From Gramella sp. AN32 (GTDB lineage Bacteria; Bacteroidota; Bacteroidia; Flavobacteriales; Flavobacteriaceae): a stretch of DNA of 64,000 nucleotides. Every line of letters starts with the position of its first letter. Positions within the stretch are counted from its first letter, which is position 1. The stretch is taken from contig NZ_QEYO01000012.1 in NCBI RefSeq assembly GCF_023718305.1, forward strand, positions 92,406 through 156,405, read 5' to 3'. Below are positions 50,001 through 57,997 of the stretch, in pieces. Below the pieces are notes generated by a model that worked only from the letters and a program-made list of their open reading frames with translations, was not told where the DNA came from and did not search any database. Both the position numbers and the translations under genes were made by a program.

Positions 50001-50260
50001 AATACAGGATTTAACGAGTTTATTGAAATTTTATAATTACCATCAAAGTCAGTGATCACACCATAACTGGTATCTTTAACCATTACCGTTACTCCGGGCA
50101 ATGGTATCCCTGTTTCATCAGTTACTATACCTGAAACAGTATTTTGTGATTGCGCAAATATGGTATGATTTCCTGCTACAAAAAGTAAAAGAAAAAAGAA
50201 TAGGGAAAGAGTCAAATTTGCTCTCTTTCTAGTAATAGGCTTAAAAAGATGATTTACCAT
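47084..50260 (-). CDS. susC: SusC/RagA-family TonB-dependent transporter (pair 2)
   Basis: This 1058-residue outer-membrane receptor has a signal peptide ending near TIFAQ. The carboxypeptidase-D regulatory-like domain ([21 protein letters not shown]), the [21 protein letters not shown] stretch, the plug with [29 protein letters not shown] and a barrel ending [15 protein letters not shown] are all present. It lacks an STN domain. It heads the leftward operon with SusD2 and the DUF5017-type binder, and diverges from the rightward sulfatase gene. It is about 70 residues longer than SusC1. The N-terminal patch shared with SusC1 is far more alike than the barrels. The import substrate is probably a glycosaminoglycan oligosaccharide. 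Confidence 0.95.
   Translation of the reverse strand: [1058 protein letters not shown]
50114..50177. repeat. Paralogous high-identity patch, copy 2 (SusC2 N-terminus)
   Basis: This is the second copy of the 64-base patch at 43521-43584 (60 of 64 identical by hand alignment). The four differences fall at single bases spread through the patch. The short leader match upstream of the start codon is at 50261-50273. Confidence 0.8.
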
Positions 50261-50792
50261 AATAGGATATTAAATTCTTAGTTATTTTGTTATAATAATT
50301 TCTTAAAATTAATAAAAAAAATCAATACACAAAGAAATTAATTGTTTTTTTCTTTTTAATAGCTTTTTTTTATTATTAAATCTCCTTAAAAAAACAAAAC
50401 GAAAGATAAATATTTATTTTTTAGGTTTTACCTTTATGATTTTACGATTCTAATTTAATTTTGTGCTGGTCGATTTTTTTTTAAAAAAGAGAGAATTGTT
50501 TTCAATACTGCAATTCTTTTCTCTTTGATAGTAGTTTTAAGCTGTGGGTGTTGAACTCCATTTACTCCTTTCAAGAAGGCAAAGTTTTCCGTACTACTTA
50601 TACTCTTTAAATGGATACTATAAACCAATGTTTTGAGATTATATATAAGCTAATTTTGCTTACAACTTAATTAATCAAATTATTACTTTTAACATAGGGT
50701 TAGATTAATTTTATTAGATTTACGTATAAAAGTAAAAAAACGAAAATAAATTATTTCAAAAAGAGAATAATATTCAAAATTAATTTACACTT
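50261..50792. other. Divergent intergenic region, SusC2 operon and rightward sulfatase
   Basis: This is 532 bases, very AT-rich, with no coding frame. It carries an exact -7 element for the rightward sulfatase at 50651-50658. No exact leftward promoter for SusC2 was found. It is likely to be a shared control region where induction by the glycan is read out, but no operator repeat was recognised. Confidence 0.5.
50633..50658 (+). promoter_or_regulatory. Candidate promoter for the rightward sulfatase
   Basis: TAATTTTG at 50651-50658 is an exact TAnnTTTG match. A TTG lies at 50633-50635, giving a 15-base spacer, slightly shorter than usual. The predicted transcript start is roughly 125 bases before the ATG at 50793. 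Confidence 0.45.
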
Positions 50793-52406
50793 ATGAAAGA
50801 TCTAAAATATTTTATAATTATTTTTTTTGCATTTACTTTGGGTGCTCAAGCACAGAGTCATTTTGCTAGTTCAAATGGTCAAAAAAATATTAGTAAACCG
50901 AATGTCATTATTATTTATGCCGACGATCTTGGCTATGGCGATCTTAGTAGCTATGGGGCCACTAAAATAGAAACGCCAAATGTAGATAAGTTGGCTACCG
51001 AGGGACTTAAGTTTACCAACGCTCATTGTACGGCTCCTACCTGTACGCCTTCCAGATATTCTCTGCTTACCGGCAACTATCCTTTTCGACAAACAGGTAC
51101 AGGTATTTTAAGCGGAAATGCAGGGATGATTATTCCAACTGATAAAAAAACTTTGGCTAAAGTCTTTAAGGAAAGTGGATATAGTACGGCTGTAGTTGGA
51201 AAATGGCATTTAGGACTTGGTGATGGTAGTCCAATTAAATGGAATGATTCCATTAAACCGGGGCCCAATGAGGTAGGTTTTGATTCTTCATTTATTTTTC
51301 CTGCGACTGCTGATAGAGTACCAACTGTGTATTTGAGAAATCATACTATTATTGGTTTGGATGAGGAGGATCCAATTGAAGTAAGCTATAAATCTAAAGT
51401 TGGGAATGAACCGACCGGAAAAAAACATCCGGAGCTTTTAAAAATGCACCCTGCTCCGGGTCTGGGACATGATGGCACCATCGTAAACGGTATTTCCCGA
51501 ATAGGGTGGATGAAGGGTGGTACCCGGTCACGTTGGACCGATGAAGAATTAGCACATGATTTTTACGCGGAATCAGAAAACTTTATAAGAGATAATAAAA
51601 AGAAACCTTTTTTTCTTTTTCTTTCGTTAAGTGATATTCACGTTCCCAGAATGCCTAATACTCGTTTTAAAGGGGCTAGTGATTTAGGTTATCGTGGAGA
51701 TGCAATTTTGCAAATGGACGATACTGTTGGAAGAATTATGCGCTTATTGGAAGATTTAGATATTGAGGAAAATACCATGCTAATTTTTACTAGTGACAAT
51801 GGTCCTATCCTTAATGATGGTTATATAGACGGTTCTATTACCAAGAATAATGGTCACGATGCTTCAGGTAAATATCGCTCTGGAAAATATAGTATTTATG
51901 AAGGTGGGACTCGCGTACCTATGATTATTAGATGGCCCAAAGAAATAGAGCAGGGGGGGAGCTCTTCAGCATTAATTAGTCAGGTAGACCTTTTGGCTAC
52001 TTTTTCCAATTATTTTAATCAGTCTCTTGAAAAAGACGAAGCTCTCGATAGTTTCAATCTTTGGGATGCTCTTATAGGTCGTGATAAGAAAGGCAGAGAG
52101 AGTATGATAGAAGATGCTACAATAAAAATGATTGATGCATCTACTCAAGCTCTAGTAATTGGCAATTGGAAATATATTGCACCTGAACAGGGGCCGGTTC
52201 GGCTCAGTTGGGCGATAGATATTGATGGGGGGCAGGAAACCGGATTAAGTGCAGAGCCACAGCTTTATAATCTTGAAAAAGATCCCGGGGAACTAAATAA
52301 TGTAGCTAAACAACACCCCGAAAGGCTAAAACAAATGAAAAACACACTTCAAGAAGCTATTAAATCGGGGCATACTAGAAAACACTATAATAATAAAGTT
52401 AAATAA
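50793..52406 (+). CDS. Family S1 sulfatase (possible S1_15, GalNAc-6-sulfatase type)
   Basis: This 537-residue exported sulfatase has a signal peptide ending near GAQAQ. It has the metal site YADDLGYGD (Asp44-Asp45), formylglycine Cys84 in CTPSR followed by YSLLTG, the neighbouring FRQTGTGILSGNA stretch, VGKWHLGLGD and FTSDNGPI. The TGTGI stretch after the active site is what I associate with subfamily S1_15, whose characterised members include 6-O-sulfatases acting on GalNAc of chondroitin; this subfamily call is from memory. It is separated by 366 bases from the PL8 operon and by 532 bases from SusC2. It may be transcribed alone from the promoter at 50633-50658. Confidence 0.92.
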   Translation: MKDLKYFIIIFFAFTLGAQAQSHFASSNGQKNISKPNVIIIYADDLGYGDLSSYGATKIETPNVDKLATEGLKFTNAHCTAPTCTPSRYSLLTGNYPFRQTGTGILSGNAGMIIPTDKKTLAKVFKESGYSTAVVGKWHLGLGDGSPIKWNDSIKPGPNEVGFDSSFIFPATADRVPTVYLRNHTIIGLDEEDPIEVSYKSKVGNEPTGKKHPELLKMHPAPGLGHDGTIVNGISRIGWMKGGTRSRWTDEELAHDFYAESENFIRDNKKKPFFLFLSLSDIHVPRMPNTRFKGASDLGYRGDAILQMDDTVGRIMRLLEDLDIEENTMLIFTSDNGPILNDGYIDGSITKNNGHDASGKYRSGKYSIYEGGTRVPMIIRWPKEIEQGGSSSALISQVDLLATFSNYFNQSLEKDEALDSFNLWDALIGRDKKGRESMIEDATIKMIDASTQALVIGNWKYIAPEQGPVRLSWAIDIDGGQETGLSAEPQLYNLEKDPGELNNVAKQHPERLKQMKNTLQEAIKSGHTRKHYNNKVK

Positions 52407-52772
52407 AAATATGGACGACTTAGTGAAGCTCTCATGTTTCGCTCGTTGAGTCTTTCGAATCTTATTCAAATAAAAATTCTTTGAAATAATTAAATCGAAA
52501 GTAAATACAATATAAAAATATATTTTATTTAATAAATACGGTATAGAAAGATAAATAATAATGATACGAAATAAAAAACCTATATAAACCTTTGTTTTAG
52601 AAATAATTGTTTGTAATATTGTTATGGTGGGTATATAACCGATTACTATTCCTAAAAATAGTTCCAGAAGGCTCTTGAATTTAATATATGGAATTGTCTT
52701 ATTCTCTAGAAAAGGTATGGGAGACGGTAGGCTCAAAATAAAAATTCAAATAATTTTTTCAGTCCTTTTATA
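52407..52772. other. Intergenic region before the PL8 operon
   Basis: This is 366 bases, AT-rich, between two rightward genes. It should contain the promoter of the operon that runs from PL8 to kduI. I found no exact -7 element; AACCTTTG near 52585 is one base off the consensus. A leftward open frame of 136 codons covers this gap but is low-complexity and overlaps the sulfatase, so I do not count it as a gene. Confidence 0.45.
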
Positions 52773-55700
52773 ATGATAAAGTATCAAAACAAATATTTAG
52801 GTTTCTTATTCCTTTTAGTCGTGACCATGCATTTTCCTGGTTGTGGTTATGGCCAGGAAGATAAAAGAGCTTTTAAAGAATCTTTTGAAGATAAATCAAT
52901 TCTCCCAAAGTATGAAACTTCAGGGAAAAGTGAACTTTCCCTTACCAAAAAACACCGTTACTTTGGCGAATCTGCGCTGCAATGGGAGTGGATTGGTAAT
53001 GCATCTTTTAAAACTTCAGCCTTCCGTATTTTACCAAAAGAGAAAAGTCCTTTGCAGTATGGAAATCATTTTCCTGCCAGTCCAACATTTATAATGTCGC
53101 TCTATAATGAGGAAGCTCAGGGAGACCAAATAAAAATTGCATTTCTTGATACAGAGGGAAATGAAAAGATGTGGTTCACTTTACCACTTGATTTTACGGG
53201 ATGGCGGACAATTTGGGTGCCTTTCTATGAAATGAAAGGGAGTGTTCCGGAGAAAACAAAACCGGTGGATTTCGAGACTATGAAAATAGTTTCAATGACC
53301 GAAGACGGCTCAGGAAAACTTTATTTTGACGATATTGTTTTCTCGCAATATCAGGACGACCGTCATTCTTATCCCGATAGGTTGGTACCTTTTATTAAAG
53401 CAGATATTCCCGCAGGAAGCGACCACTGGATGCCTTTGATACGGGATATGGAACGCATAGATAATATAGCTTTAGAAGTGGTAACTCAGGAGGAAAAACA
53501 AGATTTAGTTAAGATAGAAAAGAGAATTGATACTGAATTTGACATTTCAAAGAAATCTGAAATTTCATATGATCACGCGCTAAAGGAATTTAATAAATTG
53601 AACCTTGGTTCCAAAAAAGACCAAATTTCAGGACCGCCACTCACCTTTCAGATCGATCAGGTTTACTTTAACGATGCTTCAAATTTAAAAGCGGAAGCCC
53701 TGGACATCAAAGAATTTGGTTCAATTATAAAAAAGTTGGCCAACTTCTATCAACGCGCTTCCGAAGAAGACAAAGCTCGAATAGCAGATCTTTTTACAAC
53801 CGCCTCAAAATATTACCTGGACCAGGGGTGGCAGGCGGGTTCCTCTGGCGGGACACGTCACCATATAGGATATGGGGTAAGGGATCTTACCGATGCTTTT
53901 TATATGATGAAGGAACCCCTGAAAAAAGCGGGAATCCTAAACGAAATAGGAAACAGTTTAAAATGGCTCTTTAACCTGGGCAAAATTTTGGGTCCGGAAG
54001 GAGAATTCCAGGCCAATGTAGATTACTACAATACCCAATCTTTTTATCACCTGATGCTCATTTTTATGACCGAAGATATCAGGGAGCAGGCAGCATTGCT
54101 GGAAGCTTATTCAAATTATATGTCTATCACTCTAGCCCAAGACGATGAAAAAGGGGTTTTTAAAAAAGATGGGACCGTATGGCACCATCGTGGGCATTAT
54201 CCTGCTTATGGTTTAGGTGCCTTTACCAGTGTCCCACCTGTAATCAATATTTTGTCCGCGACCGAATTTCAAATTTCGACCGAAGGCCACAGAAACTTCA
54301 AAAAAGCCTTTATGACCACCAGGTTGTATAGTCAGTTATATGACTATGGCTTTGGCAATGCAGGGAGACACCCTCTGGAAGACAATAGTATCAAACCCTT
54401 ACGTCAAGCTTTTTTGAAAATGATATATGCCGGGAGTCCTGAACATACTTCAAAAATAGACCGGGAAGTAGCCGCCGCTTATCTAAGATTGTGGGGCAAT
54501 AAAGATCCTGAGAACACTAAAATAATTTCCGAGGCCTACCATGTGAAGGCGGAGCGGCTTCCGGGTTATAAAGTTTTTCCTTTTGCGGCCACCGCTGTGC
54601 ACCGAAGGGATCAATGGGCGGCCATTCTAAAAGGTTATAGTAAATATGTATGGGCATCAGAAATTTATGTGGATGAAAACCGCTACGGAAGATATCCCGC
54701 AAACGGAAGTATCCAGCTCCTGAACAGGGAAGGAGAAGCTGGAAGTGGCTTTAACCAGAATGGGTGGGACTGGAACCGCTACCCAGGAACCACGGTGATC
54801 GTCTTGCCCTTTGAGGAATTGGAAATTGAAGAGCCCTTGCTGATGTTCAAATCTGCGGAAAGTTTTGCAGGTGCGGTGCGCCTGGATAAAAATGGGGTTT
54901 TCGCAATGAAACTCAACGAAAGCAAAGGAGAGAATGCCGATGGCGCGATGCAGCAAACCGGGTTTCCGGGAAAATTGAAGGCCAATAAATCAGTGTTTTC
55001 CTTTGGGGATAAATTAATTGCTATAGGAACCGGGATTTCCAGTGTGGATGAACAACACCCCGTTCAAACCAATTTATTTCAGAATTATTTGTTAGATAAC
55101 AATATGCCCATATACGTTGAGGGAGAAGGGATGTTTTCCAAATTCCCCTTCATGGCACATTTAGAAGGGGATACTGAAAATGGAAAATGGCTGTTGGACG
55201 TATATAACAATGCGTATCACATTCTTTCGGCTAATTCTGTGCAGGTGAAAAAACAGGAACAAGAATCCTATCATAACAAATATTCCATTAGGACCGGAAA
55301 GAAAAATCCAAAAGGTAAAGGCGCCGATATCACGGAAGGGGATTATGCGGTTGCCTGGCTGGATCACGGGAAAGCTCCCAAAGATGCCTCTTACCAGTAC
55401 GTGATCTATCCGGATCTTTCCAAAAACGAACGTGATGATTTCCCCGAGAATATAAAGGGCAAAAACAATTTTGAGATTCTTCGTGCAGATAATGTGGCCC
55501 ACATAGTAAATAATAAAGAGGGTGCCATGACAGGTTTTGTGGTTTTTGATGCCGAAAAGGAATTAAATAATCCTCTATTGAAAAATGTTTCGGCACCTTC
55601 CATTATAATGATAAAAAATGAAGGAGAAGATAAATTGATGATCAGTGCCCTAAACCCGGATCTCAATATGCCAAATTTTGAGGACAAGACGAAAAGTGGC

Positions 55701-55865
55701 TTGAGCCTTCCCGTGGAACTTAGTTTTACGATTAACGGCAATTGGGTTTTGAACGGGGATGCTGCAGTAAAATCAATTTCTTCAGGAGATGGAAAAACCG
55801 CAATTACAGTAGAAAACCATGATGGCTTTGCCAAGAATATTCTATTGAAAAAAGTAGAAGAATGA
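52773..55865 (+). CDS. PL8 lyase, chondroitin sulfate ABC lyase type
   Basis: This 1030-residue exported lyase has an N-terminal signal that may be lipidated (Cys24 in FPGC, not an ideal lipobox). An N-terminal jelly-roll (about 35-200) is followed by the alpha/alpha-toroid catalytic domain (about 215-600), a central beta-sandwich (about 605-880) and a C-terminal beta domain. The catalytic set matches chondroitinase ABC: His472 and Tyr479 in HHRGHYPAY, Arg532 in GNAGRHPLED, and Glu630 in WASEIYVDENRYGRY. Other PL8 landmarks are GWDWNRYPGTTVIVLP and AWLDHGKAP. It eliminates at uronic acid residues of chondroitin and dermatan sulfate, leaving unsaturated disaccharides. It heads a tight operon and overlaps the next sulfatase by four bases. 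It is the periplasmic counterpart of the T9SS-secreted PL8 at 30672. Confidence 0.92.
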   Translation: MIKYQNKYLGFLFLLVVTMHFPGCGYGQEDKRAFKESFEDKSILPKYETSGKSELSLTKKHRYFGESALQWEWIGNASFKTSAFRILPKEKSPLQYGNHFPASPTFIMSLYNEEAQGDQIKIAFLDTEGNEKMWFTLPLDFTGWRTIWVPFYEMKGSVPEKTKPVDFETMKIVSMTEDGSGKLYFDDIVFSQYQDDRHSYPDRLVPFIKADIPAGSDHWMPLIRDMERIDNIALEVVTQEEKQDLVKIEKRIDTEFDISKKSEISYDHALKEFNKLNLGSKKDQISGPPLTFQIDQVYFNDASNLKAEALDIKEFGSIIKKLANFYQRASEEDKARIADLFTTASKYYLDQGWQAGSSGGTRHHIGYGVRDLTDAFYMMKEPLKKAGILNEIGNSLKWLFNLGKILGPEGEFQANVDYYNTQSFYHLMLIFMTEDIREQAALLEAYSNYMSITLAQDDEKGVFKKDGTVWHHRGHYPAYGLGAFTSVPPVINILSATEFQISTEGHRNFKKAFMTTRLYSQLYDYGFGNAGRHPLEDNSIKPLRQAFLKMIYAGSPEHTSKIDREVAAAYLRLWGNKDPENTKIISEAYHVKAERLPGYKVFPFAATAVHRRDQWAAILKGYSKYVWASEIYVDENRYGRYPANGSIQLLNREGEAGSGFNQNGWDWNRYPGTTVIVLPFEELEIEEPLLMFKSAESFAGAVRLDKNGVFAMKLNESKGENADGAMQQTGFPGKLKANKSVFSFGDKLIAIGTGISSVDEQHPVQTNLFQNYLLDNNMPIYVEGEGMFSKFPFMAHLEGDTENGKWLLDVYNNAYHILSANSVQVKKQEQESYHNKYSIRTGKKNPKGKGADITEGDYAVAWLDHGKAPKDASYQYVIYPDLSKNERDDFPENIKGKNNFEILRADNVAHIVNNKEGAMTGFVVFDAEKELNNPLLKNVSAPSIIMIKNEGEDKLMISALNPDLNMPNFEDKTKSGLSLPVELSFTINGNWVLNGDAAVKSISSGDGKTAITVENHDGFAKNILLKKVEE

Positions 55866-57301
55866 TAAGAGGAAGAAACTTTTCGGTAAAAATACTGTTC
55901 TTTTTGGAGCTGCTGGCTGGATTGAGTTTCTATAATCCGGTACAAGCCCAGGAAAAAAAACCCAATATCCTGCTGATCATGACCGATCAGCACCAGGCGG
56001 AGGCTATTGGGGCAAATGGTAACGAATTTGTAAAAACACCAAACCTAGATAGATTGGCCAGGAGCGGGATGAATTTTAGCCGGGCCTATGTGACCTTTCC
56101 GCTGTGCACGCCTTCCCGATCCAGCATCTTTACCGGGAAAATGCCGCACAAGTTACAAGTTTTGTCAAACGAGCCACACGAGGAAAGAATGCCTGATGCA
56201 GAACAAGCCAAGGGCCTGGGACTGGCCATGCAGAAAGGGGGCTATCATACTGCCTATGGTGGTAAATGGCATGTTCCAGAACCAGAGATGGTGAACGGCA
56301 ATGGTTTCAAAAATATAGCGCCCTTTGGCGATATAGGACTTGCTGAAAAGAGCATCACATATATGGATTCGATAAAAGACAGGGAAGAACCATTTTTTTT
56401 GGTCGCATCTTTTGATAACCCGCACAATATTGCCGAGTGGGCCCGGAATCAGCCTTTACCTTACGGAAATGTAAAGAAGGTGCCTTTGGAACAAACCCCG
56501 CCATTGCCCGTAAATTTTGAAAAAGGCTCAGGTTTTCCGGAAGCCCTGCAAATAGAACAAGATGCCAGCAAAAGGATCTATCCTACGGCAAATTATACAA
56601 AGGAAGATTGGCGCCAGTACCGTCACGCCTATTATAGCCTGGTAGAAAAAGTAGATGCTGAAATAGGTAAAATCCTTGATGCTGTAAAAGATCTGGGACT
56701 GGAAGAAAATATGCTGATCATCTTTACCAGCGATCACGGAGACGGTAATGCTTCTCATCACTGGAATCAAAAAACAGCTTTATTCGAAGAATCAGTCCAG
56801 GTGCCTTTCATAGTGAGTTATAAAGGAAAAATAACTCCTATGGAGAAAGACCAAAATACCCTGATTTCAAATGGACTGGATCTTTATCCCACAATCATGG
56901 ATTATGCAGGTATAAAAATCCCGGATGAGCTTGATGGGAAAAGCCTTAAACCTCTGTTTGAACAAAATAAAACCGGGCTGGACCGCGAATTTGTAGTAGT
57001 GCAAACCAAATTTGCCGGTAAATCTGCTTTCAATACTAAAGGAAGAGCTCTTGTTGGTGAAAAATATAAATATGTAGTGTATAGCTGGGGCAAAAACCGA
57101 GAACAACTATTCGACTTAGATAAAGACCCTCAAGAAATGAATAATTTGGTGTATTCTAAAAAGTATTCATCGGTATTGAATGACCAAAGGAAAAAATTAT
57201 ATCAGTGGTGCAAATTTAATGACGATCCTTTTTTACGGAAAATAATGTTACCGGAAAACAGCGATATTGAGTCCAGCACTTTATTTGATAAACCCTATTA
57301 A
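55862..57301 (+). CDS. Family S1 sulfatase (DQ-type metal motif)
   Basis: This 479-residue exported sulfatase has a signal peptide ending near PVQAQ. The metal motif reads IMTDQHQAEA, with Gln after the first Asp, as in heparan N-sulfatase- and choline-sulfatase-like groups, instead of DD. Formylglycine is Cys82 in CTPSR followed by SSIFTG. GGKWHVPEP and the FTSDHGD metal site complete the active centre. Its ATG overlaps the PL8 stop by four bases (ATGA), so the two are translationally coupled; it probably acts directly on PL8 products. Candidate positions are 4-O-sulfate of GalNAc or 2-O-sulfate of the unsaturated uronate. The subfamily cannot be given with certainty. Confidence 0.92.
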   Translation: MIRGRNFSVKILFFLELLAGLSFYNPVQAQEKKPNILLIMTDQHQAEAIGANGNEFVKTPNLDRLARSGMNFSRAYVTFPLCTPSRSSIFTGKMPHKLQVLSNEPHEERMPDAEQAKGLGLAMQKGGYHTAYGGKWHVPEPEMVNGNGFKNIAPFGDIGLAEKSITYMDSIKDREEPFFLVASFDNPHNIAEWARNQPLPYGNVKKVPLEQTPPLPVNFEKGSGFPEALQIEQDASKRIYPTANYTKEDWRQYRHAYYSLVEKVDAEIGKILDAVKDLGLEENMLIIFTSDHGDGNASHHWNQKTALFEESVQVPFIVSYKGKITPMEKDQNTLISNGLDLYPTIMDYAGIKIPDELDGKSLKPLFEQNKTGLDREFVVVQTKFAGKSAFNTKGRALVGEKYKYVVYSWGKNREQLFDLDKDPQEMNNLVYSKKYSSVLNDQRKKLYQWCKFNDDPFLRKIMLPENSDIESSTLFDKPY

Positions 57302-57302
57302 T

Positions 57303-57992
57303 ATGAAACGGAGAGGTCAGCTTCTATTTTTATTCATTGTCATTTTCCTGATCATGGATTTCACTGGTTCGGCTCAGGTAATTTCTGGTTCGGATTATAT
57401 GGCACCAGAACACTTGGTAATAGAGCAACAACCAGGTGGTAGCGTTACTTTTGATGATGGGGCGATGGAAATAACCGATGTGAATGGTTGTACAGTATGG
57501 TTTAAAAATAAACTGGAATCACCGGTAAAAATCGAATATGAGGTTACTTTCATAGATGAGGGTGGACCTTTTGATCGGGTATCCGATTTAAACTGTTTTT
57601 GGATGGCGACAGATCCAAAAAATCCCGATGATTTCTTTGCCGCTTCTGAAGAACGAGCAGGGAAATTCACCAATTATCACGGCTTGGAACTTTATTATGT
57701 AGGCTATGGTGGCCATAACAATACAAAAACACGTTTTAGACGTTATAATGGTACTATGGACAGGCCACTTCTACCTGAACATGATTTAAGCGAAAAAAAG
57801 TTTATGATCAAGGCAAACATAAAAATCCATGTCTGCCTTATCGCAGATGGTAATCAAATAAGCTACGTTCGAAACGGGGAAACCGTTTTCTCCATAGATG
57901 ACGAGGAGCCTTATACAGAAGGATATTTCGGGATAAGGACAGTTAATAACCACATGAAAATCGAAAATTTAAAAATATCAAACTTAAATTAA
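57303..57992 (+). CDS. DUF6250/DUF1961-like concanavalin-fold exported protein
   Basis: This protein has 229 residues from ATG 57303, which I prefer over the longer frame at 57267 because it gives a clean signal peptide (MKRRGQLLFLF, ending GSAQ) and lies one base after the sulfatase stop. The mature protein is one beta-sandwich domain with VEYEVTFIDEGGPFDRVSDLNCFW-type sequence (about 75-100), HGLELYYVGYGG and a closing YFGIRTVNNHMKIENLKISNL typical of concanavalin-like folds. I recall this sequence type as DUF6250 in Bacteroidota glycan loci; the name is tentative. No reaction is established to my knowledge. Placed between a sulfatase and the GH88 gene, it may bind or cut a product of the lyases. 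Confidence 0.72.
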   Translation: MKRRGQLLFLFIVIFLIMDFTGSAQVISGSDYMAPEHLVIEQQPGGSVTFDDGAMEITDVNGCTVWFKNKLESPVKIEYEVTFIDEGGPFDRVSDLNCFWMATDPKNPDDFFAASEERAGKFTNYHGLELYYVGYGGHNNTKTRFRRYNGTMDRPLLPEHDLSEKKFMIKANIKIHVCLIADGNQISYVRNGETVFSIDDEEPYTEGYFGIRTVNNHMKIENLKISNLN

Positions 57993-57997
57993 TTTCA

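Noticed and set aside
52326..52736. Leftward 136-codon open frame in the gap before the PL8 operon
   Set aside because: It overlaps the sulfatase 3' end on the other strand, is rich in Ile, Phe and Lys as expected from AT-rich DNA, and shows no family feature or plausible neighbour.
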